From positions 1 to 44,914 of the forward strand of contig JACPGR010000097.1 of the NCBI GenBank assembly GCA_016182415.1: 44,914 bases of DNA. Direction: 5' to 3'. How positions within the stretch are numbered: position 1 is the stretch's first letter; each line of letters begins with the position of its first letter. Positions 16,485-22,892 of this stretch are shown piece after piece. The translations under genes were made by a program, and so were the position numbers. The notes under the pieces were generated by a model. The model saw only the letters and a list, made by a program, of their open reading frames with translations. It did no database searches and was not told where the DNA came from. This stretch comes from Candidatus Magasanikiibacteriota bacterium (GTDB lineage: Bacteria; Patescibacteriota; Patescibacteriia; Magasanikbacterales; UBA922).

Positions 16485-17246
16485 ATGAATAACATGATCT
16501 CAAAAACCCTCTCACAACCCGCCCTCGACATGATACAAAAGTATCTTAATCTTCCGTTTGCAGATAAAAATGTCTCATGCCCCTATTTCAACAACCGCCG
16601 ATCACAAGTCCGTGGCGCACTTCGGGTACTCATCGGCAAAGGCACTCCGCAAGATATCGCAGATGAAGCGATAATTTTTTCGATGAAAGAAAAAATTGAT
16701 TTGGAGCAATTATCCGATGAGGAATTGAAAAAATATTTAGTAGACCACAATCTCGGCAGTGACTGTTCAGGTTTTGTATATCATGTGCTTAATGCAGAAC
16801 TTGAAACAACACACAAAAAATCTCTCAGACATATACTACATTTTCCACATGCAAAAAATATTATTAGAAAATTATTGATAAAACTTCGACCGGTAGAAAA
16901 TTGTGGAGTCAGTACATTGGCACATGAAAAAAATAGTTCAAAAATCGAATTACAAAATATCCAACCTGGAGATTTGATTATTATATTAAACGCAGGTCCA
17001 CAACAAGATTATAATCATGTCATGATTATTAAAAAAATAGAATACGAACATACTCTTCCAAAAATAATTCACTACACGCATTCATTCCAATATCCCCGTG
17101 ATGGAAAATATGGACATGGAATTAAGCAAGAAAAAATAGAAATTATCGATGTACAAAAAAATTTACTCGAGCAAAATTGGAATGAAGGACAAATGCGAGA
17201 GTATGGAAAAAATGCTCAATCAATAAAGATACAAAGACTGAAATAA
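16485..17246 (+). CDS. NlpC/P60-type cysteine peptidase
   Basis: 253 residues from the ATG at 16485 (MNNMISKTLSQ), which follows the palindromic element; MISK at 16494 is an alternative. The Cys nucleophile lies in GSDCSGFVYHVL (Cys94), and the catalytic His in DYNHVMIIKKIE (His178), preceded by the QPGDLIIIL strand typical of this fold. Family members cleave gamma-D-Glu-diaminopimelate or related peptide bonds in the cell wall. No signal peptide or binding domain is visible, so it may act in the cytoplasm, for example on muropeptides or on the product of the ATP-grasp ligase just upstream. The about 80-residue gap between Cys and His is somewhat long. Confidence 0.78.
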   Translation: MNNMISKTLSQPALDMIQKYLNLPFADKNVSCPYFNNRRSQVRGALRVLIGKGTPQDIADEAIIFSMKEKIDLEQLSDEELKKYLVDHNLGSDCSGFVYHVLNAELETTHKKSLRHILHFPHAKNIIRKLLIKLRPVENCGVSTLAHEKNSSKIELQNIQPGDLIIILNAGPQQDYNHVMIIKKIEYEHTLPKIIHYTHSFQYPRDGKYGHGIKQEKIEIIDVQKNLLEQNWNEGQMREYGKNAQSIKIQRLK

Positions 17247-17324
17247 ACATAACGCAATTTAGCACGTCCCCTCTCCTTACTAAAGAAGAGGGACAGGGTG
17301 AGGTTAAGCGTCGAGTGAAAGCAC

Positions 17325-17353
17325 AAAAAATCCCGAAACAAATCGGGATTTTT
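17325..17353 (-). terminator. Intrinsic terminator of the short structured transcript
   Basis: AATCCCGA (17329-17336) pairs with TCGGGATT (17343-17350), with A run on one side and T run on the other, so it works on both strands. On the minus strand it ends the transcript carrying the 25-codon ORF at 17460-17537; on the plus strand it could also end the peptidase transcript. A hairpin of the same stem ends the elp3 gene at 26734-26760. Confidence 0.85.
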
Positions 17354-17374
17354 AAATTTTCAAAGGCGCATCAC

Positions 17375-17435
17375 CCTGCGACAAGATCCTCCCACCACAA
17401 TTTTCTTTTCAAAAAACTCTGGTGGGCGTCGCAGG
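17375..17435 (-). ncRNA. Strong hairpin in the 3' part of a short transcript
   Basis: CCTGCGAC (17375-17382) pairs with GTCGCAGG (17428-17435), and inside it CCCACCA (17391-17397) pairs with TGGTGGG (17420-17426), giving 15 base pairs around an AT-rich loop. It lies between the stop of the 25-codon ORF and the terminator. The GC content is far above that of the neighbouring spacers. Confidence 0.6.
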
Positions 17436-17459
17436 AGATCTGAAACGCCCATGGGGTGG

Positions 17460-17537
17460 TTATGGCCATAGATCTGACCATTTCCACCCCAGATAGATCG
17501 CCGACACGATGCCGACGACCAGAAGGATGATGTCCAT
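17460..17537 (-). CDS. 25-residue membrane peptide with strong ribosome site
   Basis: ATG at 17537 to TAA at 17460. The peptide starts MDIILLVVGIVSAIYLGW and ends WKWSDLWP, a single hydrophobic helix with a Trp-rich interface. The upstream sequence GCTAACTAAGGAGGTG (17557-17542) holds a perfect Shine-Dalgarno site, with five bases between AGGAGGT and the ATG. The ORF at 26831-26908 has the same leader, the same spacing and the same 25-codon length but an unrelated peptide. Candidate promoter: TATAGT at 17571-17566, or TTGACT/TTAAAT with a 17-base spacer (17589-17561). A stem GGGGTGG/CCACCCC also folds within the ORF. Function unknown; it could be a small membrane protein or a translated leader of a structured RNA. 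Confidence 0.6.
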   Translation of the reverse strand: MDIILLVVGIVSAIYLGWKWSDLWP

Positions 17538-17560
17538 ACGACACCTCCTTAGTTAGCAAC

Positions 17561-17589
17561 ATTTAACTATAAAAGAGATAAAAAGTCAA
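17561..17589 (-). promoter_or_regulatory. Candidate promoter of the short transcript
   Basis: On the minus strand TTGACT (17589-17584), 17 bases, TTAAAT (17566-17561). An alternative -10, TATAGT at 17571-17566, is better placed relative to the shared leader (8 bases against 7 in the plus-strand copy) but has no clear -35. The leader GCTAACTAAGGAGGTG begins at 17557. Confidence 0.5.
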
Positions 17590-17606
17590 TTTTGATTATA
17601 CAAGCG

Positions 17607-17708
17607 ACGCAACTCTCCCCTCGCCCCTCTCTTACCGAAGAGAGGGGAAACACACGTTCACGTGTCTCCTTTCTCTTCGGTAAGAGAAAGGCGGGGATAG
17701 AGTTGCGT
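17607..17708. repeat. Cloverleaf-like palindromic element, family A (complete)
   Basis: The outer stem ACGCAACTCT (17607-17616) pairs with AGAGTTGCGT (17699-17708). Three hairpins lie inside: CCCCTCTCTT/AAGAGAGGGG (17624-17647), ACACG/CGTGT (17652-17665) and CTTTCTCTT/AAGAGAAAG (17669-17690). The result is a three-armed fold closed by an outer stem. Related copies are at about 101-170 and 24147-24253. It lies in the mraY upstream spacer with no ORF. Confidence 0.88.
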
Positions 17709-17850
17709 TCACTGGTGGAATAAGTTGCATCTCATACAACAAAAAAACCATCTCATTTCCAGAAATAGTTTTTATATATAGAGAGAAAAAAATAAGATTG
17801 AAATATATTCGTTTTTCTGTTACACTGTTATTAACAATCTACAAATTTAT

Positions 17851-17940
17851 ACATTCCCGCCGACTTGGCGGACAAGTGTACTATTTTCAGCCCAAGGCTG
17901 ATCCCTGCCTGTCCGGCAGGCAGGCGTCCTCTGGCGGAGT
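17851..17940. repeat. GC-rich hairpin cluster upstream of mraY (family C)
   Basis: Three hairpins in a row: CCGCC/GGCGG at 17857-17871, CAGCC/GGCTG at 17888-17900, and CCTGCC/GGCAGG at 17904-17920. The CAGCCCAAGGCTG unit with nearby GGCGGAGT recurs at 42763-42797, and CCGCCGAYTTGGCGG recurs inside the coding region at 34086-34102. The cluster ends 16 bases before the mraY start and may fold at the 5' end of its mRNA. Confidence 0.7.
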
Positions 17941-17956
17941 AATTTGTATGTAAACT

Positions 17957-19087
17957 ATGATCATCCCCCAAGAAACCCTAGATCTCCTCAAACAGGCCAT
18001 TTCCTATGGTCTGATTTCGTGTATTATCGCCTTCCTCTGGGCACCACTGCTTACAAAAATACTATACCGTTTTAACATCACCCGACGCGCAGAATACGAT
18101 GCCACCCTTGCCATGGGTGCGCGACAAAGTAAGGCTGGGGTACCGATTATGGGAGGTTTGCTTGTGATCATCACGGTTGCAGTAATTACCAGTATGTTCA
18201 ACTGGGAGCGACAATTCACATGGGTACCGATTGGTGTCATGTTGCTTGCTGCTTGTCTTGGAGGCGTCGACGACATCATGAATATCTACGGAAACAAACG
18301 CCGAAATAGAAAATTATCTCAAGTAATAAATCTGATTCGTGTACACAAAGACTGGCGTATGCGAATCTGGTACGCGCTATCATTACCATGGGCAACTTTT
18401 AAGCGTACTTCCCTTTGGCTCGGTAGTCATCCGGGCAAAGGTGTGCATGTGCATGAAAAATTATTGCTACAATTCACTGCCGGAGCAATCACTGCCTGGT
18501 GGGTGTATTTCAAATTAGGAGAACATTGGAGAGAAATTCATATTCCCTTCAACGGCTTTGTAAATATCGACTGGTGGATAATACCGCTCATCATTTTTTT
18601 TGTCATGTTTACTGCAAACGCCGTCAATATTGCAGACGGCATGGATGGACTGGCAGGAGGTTCGCTTATCATTACTTTTTTAGCACTTACTATTTTGAGC
18701 TGGCTTAGCGGATTTTCTGAAATTACCCTACTCAATGCGACTACCGCAGGAGCACTCATCACCTACACCTATTTCAATATCAAACCGGCGCGTTTTCAGA
18801 TGGGAGATGTGGGCTCGCTCGGTCTTGGCGCGCTTTTGGCAATAAATGCGATTGTAATAAATAATATGTTACTGCTCCCCTTTCTTGCCTTTATTTTTTA
18901 TCTAGAATTAACCACTGTGGTAATTCAAGTCTTTGGGCGAACATTTTTGGGACGAAGAATTTTCAAAATGGCACCACTCCATCACCATTTTGAACTCCGA
19001 GGCTGGAGCGAGGAAAAAACGGTCATGCGTTTTTGGATTATGCACGCGGGGGTGGTGTTACTTGGAGTGTGGATTGCCTTGTATTAA
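17957..19087 (+). CDS. mraY: Phospho-MurNAc-pentapeptide transferase MraY
   Basis: Integral membrane enzyme that transfers phospho-MurNAc-pentapeptide to undecaprenyl phosphate, making lipid I. The 376-residue product has about ten hydrophobic segments and the catalytic motifs: DDIMNIYGNKR (the Asp pair), NAVNIADGMDGLAGG and GDVGSLGLGALL, then HHHFELRGWSEEKTVMRFWI, the MraY histidine motif. It differs from WecA-type enzymes by that last motif. It is isolated from other mur genes except the MurC/Mpl-like ligase 0.9 kb downstream. Confidence 0.95.
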   Translation: MIIPQETLDLLKQAISYGLISCIIAFLWAPLLTKILYRFNITRRAEYDATLAMGARQSKAGVPIMGGLLVIITVAVITSMFNWERQFTWVPIGVMLLAACLGGVDDIMNIYGNKRRNRKLSQVINLIRVHKDWRMRIWYALSLPWATFKRTSLWLGSHPGKGVHVHEKLLLQFTAGAITAWWVYFKLGEHWREIHIPFNGFVNIDWWIIPLIIFFVMFTANAVNIADGMDGLAGGSLIITFLALTILSWLSGFSEITLLNATTAGALITYTYFNIKPARFQMGDVGSLGLGALLAINAIVINNMLLLPFLAFIFYLELTTVVIQVFGRTFLGRRIFKMAPLHHHFELRGWSEEKTVMRFWIMHAGVVLLGVWIALY

Positions 19088-19093
19088 ACACCG

Positions 19094-19127
19094 ATATACA
19101 AATGTCGCGGATATACAAATGTCGCGG
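19094..19127. repeat. Perfect tandem duplication, 2 x 17 bp
   Basis: ATATACAAATGTCGCGG occurs twice head to tail. It is followed by AATTCGCGAATT and by a looser inverted repeat GATTTAC (19128-19134) with GTAAATC, all in the spacer after mraY. Confidence 0.85.
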
Positions 19128-19189
19128 ATTTACCAATTCGCGAATTCGCATATTTGCAAATCCGAGACATCCGTAAATCTGTGTATTAT

Positions 19190-19846
19190 ATGTCCAATTA
19201 TCTCAAATGGAACGAACAAACCATCTCAGATTTTTCTGATGAACATATCAACCGCCACTACGCAGACGGTTTCGTTTTTGGTAGAGTGGAAAAAGGCTAT
19301 ATGAGTCAGACGAGGAGTTTACGGATTGATTTGAGTAAATTCAAACTCAGTAGTGAAAACAGACGTGTACTTAGAAAGACACAAGATTTAAAATTTAAGA
19401 TTGAAGATTTACCACTTGAAAATTACCACTGGTCTATCGGCAAAATGGCAAAAGATTTTTATACAGAAAAATTTGGTGACGGAACTTTTTCTGCAAACAA
19501 AGCAAAAGAATTATTAGCTACGAAACATAATTTTAATCGATTATTTGTCTATTCAATTGAACAAGAAAAAATTGGCTATTGCATTACTTTGGAGACTGAT
19601 GATATTGTTCACTATTCCTATCCATTCTACATTCTAAATTCTGAATTCAACAATTTGGGTATGTCCATGATGCTCCATGCGATTCTCTACGCACAAGAAC
19701 AAGGGAAAAAATACATATATCTCGGATCATTTCAAAGACCTAGTGATGTGTATAAGTTGCAGTTTGAGGGGCTTGAGTGGTTTGATGGGGAGAGATGGAA
19801 TAACGACGTACACAAATTAAAAACCACCATCTCTGGTGATATATAA
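19190..19846 (+). CDS. GNAT-fold aminoacyl-transferase-like protein (ATE/Bpt C-terminal type)
   Basis: 218 residues from the ATG at 19190 (MSNYLKWNEQ); the frame extends to 19154 but only through repeat sequence. SSENRRVLRKTQDLKF and the late KYIYLGSFQRPSDVYKLQFEGLEWFDGERW resemble the C-terminal half of arginyl/leucyl-tRNA-protein transferases, in which an LGY-(I/W)-x-x-S-x-x-M-x-YK-F motif precedes a Trp. The N-terminal Cys cluster of true ATE/Bpt enzymes is absent, so it may be a related GNAT enzyme rather than an N-degron transferase. The gene stands alone between mraY and the Mur ligase. Confidence 0.6.
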   Translation: MSNYLKWNEQTISDFSDEHINRHYADGFVFGRVEKGYMSQTRSLRIDLSKFKLSSENRRVLRKTQDLKFKIEDLPLENYHWSIGKMAKDFYTEKFGDGTFSANKAKELLATKHNFNRLFVYSIEQEKIGYCITLETDDIVHYSYPFYILNSEFNNLGMSMMLHAILYAQEQGKKYIYLGSFQRPSDVYKLQFEGLEWFDGERWNNDVHKLKTTISGDI

Positions 19847-19847
19847 A

Positions 19848-19908
19848 AGTGCTCGGCTACGGTTTTCAAAGATTGACCGTGAGAGGGCTTAGGCCCTACA
19901 CGAGCACT
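19848..19908. ncRNA. Compact multi-stem element upstream of the Mur ligase
   Basis: AGTGCTCG (19848-19855) pairs perfectly with CGAGCACT (19901-19908). Inside are AGGGC/GCCCT (19884-19897) and a weaker GGTTTTC/GATTGACC stem (19861-19878), giving a three-way junction of 61 bases. It ends 43 bases before the ligase ATG. It could be a cis-acting leader element or another mobile palindrome; no known riboswitch consensus is recognised. Confidence 0.4.
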
Positions 19909-19951
19909 AAAAGTAGTATAACATAAAATTACTAAAAAGTCTACTTATCAC

Positions 19952-21343
19952 ATGAAACACATCCACTTCATCGGCATCTGTGGCGTAGCTATGAGCGCGC
20001 TTGCTATTGCATTTCAAAAAAAAGGATTTCGAATTACCGGATCTGATGTTGGATTTTATCCACCCGTTTCTACCTATCTCAAAACCGCAGGTGTAGCATA
20101 TTATCCCGGCTGGCATCCGGAAAAAATGTCGGCACAAGGTGACCCTGACATCGTCGTTGTCGGAAATGTCGCAGGATCACAAAATCCGGAATGGCTTTAT
20201 GTGAAAGAAAAACATATTGAATACAAATCGTACCCCGAAATCATCGCACAATTTTTTGTCCAAAAAAATTCTATTGTCTGTGCCGGAACTTATGGCAAAA
20301 CAACAAGCTCTTCACTACTCGCATGGACACTCAAAGAAACCGGATTCAATCCAAGCTATATGTTTGGTGGAATTAGTCTCAATGACATGCCCGCTGCCGA
20401 GCTGACTGATTCAGACTATTCGATTCTCGAAGGCGATGAATACAAAACCGCACGCTGGGACAATGGACCAAAATTTGCACATTACTCCCCTACTCATTTG
20501 CTACTGACATCAGTCGTCTGGGATCATGCGGATGTCTATCCAACAGAACAATCATACATTGAAGCATTTGAAAATCTAGTCAAAAAACTTCCACTTACTG
20601 GCCTACTCGTATTATCTGCAAAAGTCTACCACGATCATGCACATTTCAAAGATCTAACAGAAGCGAAAATAATCACCTATGGACGCACCGAAGATAATGA
20701 TTACCAATATTTTGATGTTGTACAAACTAAAGACGGAATTACTTTCAAAATAAAATACAAATCATTAATCTTCACTCTTGAATCTTCATCTCTCGGCGAC
20801 TACATGGCCGACAATATGACTGGATGCTTTGCCATGGCACACCAACTCGGTATCGCACCAAAAAAAATTATTGACACATTTTCAGGATTCAAAAATATCA
20901 AACGACGACTCGAAAAACACTATAGTAATGGTATCACTATTTTTGATGACATTGCACATTCTCCAAAAAAAGCAGAAGCGGTTTTACGAAGCCTGCGAAA
21001 TATTTATACAGGAAAAATATGTGCAATCTTTGAACCAAACACAGGGAATCGACAAACGGAAGCAATTCCCGGTTATGATAATGCCTTTAAAGACGCTGAT
21101 ACTGTCCTTATCCCCCGTCTCACCAAAGTAAAACAAGACCCGGACAAACCAGAAGTTTTCGAGGGCTTGAATCTCTCCAATGTGATTTCAAAAACGCATA
21201 GAAACTCACACTATATTGAAGATGATGACAAACTCATACAATACATCAAAACAACCGCAAAAGAAGGAGATGTAGTGATTTTTTTGGGAAGTCATGGGTT
21301 TCGTGGGATGATTGAGGAGTTGGTAAAAAGTTTAAAAGGATAG
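19952..21343 (+). CDS. Mur ligase of the MurC/Mpl group
   Basis: ATP-dependent ligase adding L-Ala (MurC) or a whole recycled tripeptide (Mpl) to UDP-MurNAc. The 463-residue product starts MKHIHFIGICGVAMSALA, the UDP-binding loop; the ATP P-loop is AGTYGKTTSSS near residues 111-121; the metal/substrate region is LEGDEYKTARWDNGPKFAHYSPTHLLLTSVVWDHADVY near 165-200; and the C-terminal domain has FDDIAHSPKKAEAVL and FEPNTGNRQT. The GDEYDTA-like segment and the DHADVYP wording are closer to Mpl than to classical MurC. With no other MurC in view, it could also serve the main pathway. It is followed within 60 bases by the Nudix gene. Confidence 0.88.
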   Translation: MKHIHFIGICGVAMSALAIAFQKKGFRITGSDVGFYPPVSTYLKTAGVAYYPGWHPEKMSAQGDPDIVVVGNVAGSQNPEWLYVKEKHIEYKSYPEIIAQFFVQKNSIVCAGTYGKTTSSSLLAWTLKETGFNPSYMFGGISLNDMPAAELTDSDYSILEGDEYKTARWDNGPKFAHYSPTHLLLTSVVWDHADVYPTEQSYIEAFENLVKKLPLTGLLVLSAKVYHDHAHFKDLTEAKIITYGRTEDNDYQYFDVVQTKDGITFKIKYKSLIFTLESSSLGDYMADNMTGCFAMAHQLGIAPKKIIDTFSGFKNIKRRLEKHYSNGITIFDDIAHSPKKAEAVLRSLRNIYTGKICAIFEPNTGNRQTEAIPGYDNAFKDADTVLIPRLTKVKQDPDKPEVFEGLNLSNVISKTHRNSHYIEDDDKLIQYIKTTAKEGDVVIFLGSHGFRGMIEELVKSLKG

Positions 21344-21352
21344 ATGTATTTA

Positions 21353-21393
21353 AGGCTTACGAGGCTCACGATGCTTACGAGGCTTACTAGGCT
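21353..21393. repeat. 9-bp tandem repeat (AGGCTTACG-like), copy 2
   Basis: Units AGGCTTACG, AGGCTCACG, ATGCTTACG, AGGCTTACT, AGGCT in the same orientation as the array at 7771-7811. It lies between the ligase stop and the Nudix start; reading through it in frame gives the artefactual YLRLTRLTMLTRLTRL stretch. Confidence 0.85.
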
Positions 21394-21400
21394 AAATTCT

Positions 21401-21949
21401 ATGAAAATTCAAAAACATGCAAAAAAAGTTTTTACCGGGGTTATTTTTGATGTATATCAATGGGAGCAGGAGATGTATGATGGGAGTACCGCAACTTTTG
21501 AACGACTCAAACGCCCTGATACAATTCAAATCATTTGCACCGAGGGAAACAAAATTATCATTGCAGAGGAAGAACAGCCTGGCAAACCGCGTGGTAATAC
21601 GCTCATTGGAGGGAGACAAGAGCAAGAAGAGGAACCGATTATCTGTGCAAAACGAGAGTTATTAGAAGAGACTGGAATGGTTTCTGACGATATTGAGCTT
21701 TTTAAAACATACGAACCATACAATAAAATAGACTGGAAAGTGCATGTATTTATCGCAAAAAACTGCAAAAAAATAGCTGAACAAAATCTGGATCCGGGAG
21801 AAAAAATCACTGTAAAAAAAGTTTCTTTTGATAAATTTGTTGATATTGTATGTACGGAAGATTTTTGGTGTAAAGAAATTAAAATTGATATCCTCAAAAT
21901 GCGACTCGATGGAACTTTGGATGAATTTAAGAAAAAAATATTTGGATAA
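21401..21949 (+). CDS. Nudix hydrolase (ADP-ribose pyrophosphatase-like)
   Basis: 182 residues from the ATG at 21401 (MKIQKHAKKVFTGVIFDVYQWEQEMYDGS); the upstream in-frame extension is repeat sequence. The Nudix box GGRQEQEEEPIICAKRELLEETG fits G-x5-E-x7-R-E-x2-E-E-x-G exactly. The N-terminal beta pattern with TFERLKRPDTIQIICTEGNKIIIAEEEQPG resembles the ADP-ribose/ADP-sugar pyrophosphatase group, so an ADP-ribose or sugar-nucleotide substrate is likely. The lipoprotein gene starts two bases after its stop, so they are co-transcribed. Confidence 0.88.
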   Translation: MKIQKHAKKVFTGVIFDVYQWEQEMYDGSTATFERLKRPDTIQIICTEGNKIIIAEEEQPGKPRGNTLIGGRQEQEEEPIICAKRELLEETGMVSDDIELFKTYEPYNKIDWKVHVFIAKNCKKIAEQNLDPGEKITVKKVSFDKFVDIVCTEDFWCKEIKIDILKMRLDGTLDEFKKKIFG

Positions 21950-21950
21950 T

Positions 21951-22559
21951 ATGCAGTCTAAAATCTTAATCTCAATCTTATTTCTAACAACAACCCTCCT
22001 CACCGGTTGTAGTTCTGCGACCAATATCAAACCAAAAGCAATTCTAGATTCAGACAAGGAACTTGCTCCTGCAGTTTTACAAGAAAAAAAAGAACAGGTT
22101 CAATATTTTGTAAATTATACACCAAAAAATCTTCCCCAAAACATTTCACCCGATCTTTCACAAAGTACCTATGAACTCAACAATATGTTGTTTACGTTTA
22201 TCTTTTCAACTACTACTCCGACCGAATCGACAAATGCAATTTATTTAAGTATCGATCGTGGCAAAAGCTGGAAAACATTTTTTGACAGTAGTAATTTCGA
22301 CTATTTGAAAAAAGATTTTCGAAATCCAAAAATCCCGATTGGCTTGTTTACGGAAAATGGCAAACTCTATGTCGATGCGACAAACAATATCCCTCAAGAT
22401 GGTGACACCCTATATCGCTTCTCAACAGAAGACGTAGGTCAAACCTGGAATGTGGTTGGATGTTTCAAATTTGTTGCAGAAAAATATTTTGTGGATGGGA
22501 TGGATACGAGGAAAGGAGTTAGACCACATGAAATGAGTAGTTTGAAGAAATGTAATTAA
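21951..22559 (+). CDS. Predicted lipoprotein
   Basis: 202 residues from the ATG at 21951. The N-terminus MQSKILISILFLTTTLLTGC is a lipoprotein signal peptide with lipobox LTGC at residues 17-20; the mature protein would begin at Cys20 and be anchored on the outer face of the membrane. The rest (SIDRGKSWKTFFDSSNF, TLYRFSTEDVGQTWNVVGCF) contains two Asp-box-like turns (S-x-D-x-G-x-x-W), typical of sialidase or BNR beta-propeller repeats, but too few for a whole propeller. No enzyme family is recognised. It starts two bases after the Nudix stop. Confidence 0.78.
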   Translation: MQSKILISILFLTTTLLTGCSSATNIKPKAILDSDKELAPAVLQEKKEQVQYFVNYTPKNLPQNISPDLSQSTYELNNMLFTFIFSTTTPTESTNAIYLSIDRGKSWKTFFDSSNFDYLKKDFRNPKIPIGLFTENGKLYVDATNNIPQDGDTLYRFSTEDVGQTWNVVGCFKFVAEKYFVDGMDTRKGVRPHEMSSLKKCN

Positions 22560-22584
22560 CAAAAGCTTTCTGTGTATAACTACA

Positions 22585-22613
22585 TTGACAATTTTAGTAT
22601 TTTAGAGTATACT
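22585..22613 (+). promoter_or_regulatory. Consensus-like promoter of a small RNA unit
   Basis: TTGACA at 22585-22590, a 17-base spacer and TATACT at 22608-22613 match the sigma-70 consensus almost perfectly, and are the same boxes as at the toxin-antitoxin promoter. The nearest product downstream is the short RNA ending in a hairpin near 22704, not a protein gene. Confidence 0.8.
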
Positions 22614-22619
22614 ACTCAA

Positions 22620-22704
22620 TATAAAGTGGTATGCTCGTAACATACTACGAGTAACAATACGCGTGTCAACACTAAGAGCATCTTTCAAAAGATGTTCTTT
22701 TGTT
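22620..22704 (+). ncRNA. Putative small RNA with own promoter and terminator
   Basis: A transcript of about 85 bases is predicted from the promoter at 22585-22613 to a terminator-like hairpin (AAGAGCATCTT with AAGATGTTCTT, about 22674-22699, then TTTTGTT). Within it CTCGT (22634-22638) pairs with ACGAG (22646-22650). Bases 22659-22669 (ACGCGTGTCAA) are the exact reverse complement of 22763-22773 in the tRNA-like gene downstream. No ORF of note. It could be a regulatory RNA or the 5' part of a processed tRNA precursor. Confidence 0.55.
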
Positions 22705-22731
22705 ATATACTATGCGTGCGTGTGATTTCTG

Positions 22732-22803
22732 GGGCTCGTGGTGTAATGGTAGCATACCGCTTTTGACACGCGTGTGGCGCCAGTTCGATTCTAGTCGGGT
22801 CCA
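22732..22803 (+). tRNA. tRNA-like gene with irregular anticodon arm, anticodon unresolved
   Basis: Acceptor stem GGGCTCG (22732-22738) with CGGGTCC (22796-22802), discriminator A at 22803; D arm GTGT/GCAT with A14, GG and A21 in place; T loop TTCGATT with stem GCCAG/CTAGT containing one mismatch. The anticodon arm CCGCT/CGCGT has mismatches at both ends; counting gives anticodon TGA with an unusual C at position 37, whereas the loop text TTTTGAC looks like a Gln (TTG) loop followed by extra bases. CCA is not encoded. A TATACT box at 22706-22711 could serve as its promoter. It may be a real but divergent tRNA, or a decaying one. Confidence 0.5.
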
Positions 22804-22810
22804 CGCAAAC

Positions 22811-22839
22811 CCCAAACCGTCCGAAAGGGCGGTTTTGGG
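22811..22839 (+). terminator. Intrinsic terminator after the tRNA-like gene
   Basis: AAACCGTCC (22814-22822) pairs with GGGCGGTTT (22827-22835), including one G-T pair, around GAAA; the stem has a GNRA-type loop and ends in TTTT. Confidence 0.75.
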
Positions 22840-22843
22840 TATA

Positions 22844-22870
22844 TTAAAACCGTCAATAAAACTGACGGTT
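22844..22870 (-). terminator. Intrinsic terminator after the LysW-like gene
   Basis: AACCGTCA (22848-22855) pairs with TGACGGTT (22863-22870); on the minus strand it is followed by TTTTAATA. It lies 22 bases past the stop at 22893 and shares its stem sequence with the neighbouring tRNA terminator. Confidence 0.75.
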
Positions 22871-22892
22871 ACAAATTTACCATTTACATTTT

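Noticed and set aside
17371-17562. 63-codon open frame in the short structured transcript
   Set aside because: It ignores the perfect ribosome site, which fits the 25-codon frame, and runs through the hairpin. Its residues have no protein-like pattern.
19848-19908. Known riboswitch (for example SAM or glycine type) before the Mur ligase
   Set aside because: None of the conserved cores I can recall fits; reported only as a structured element.
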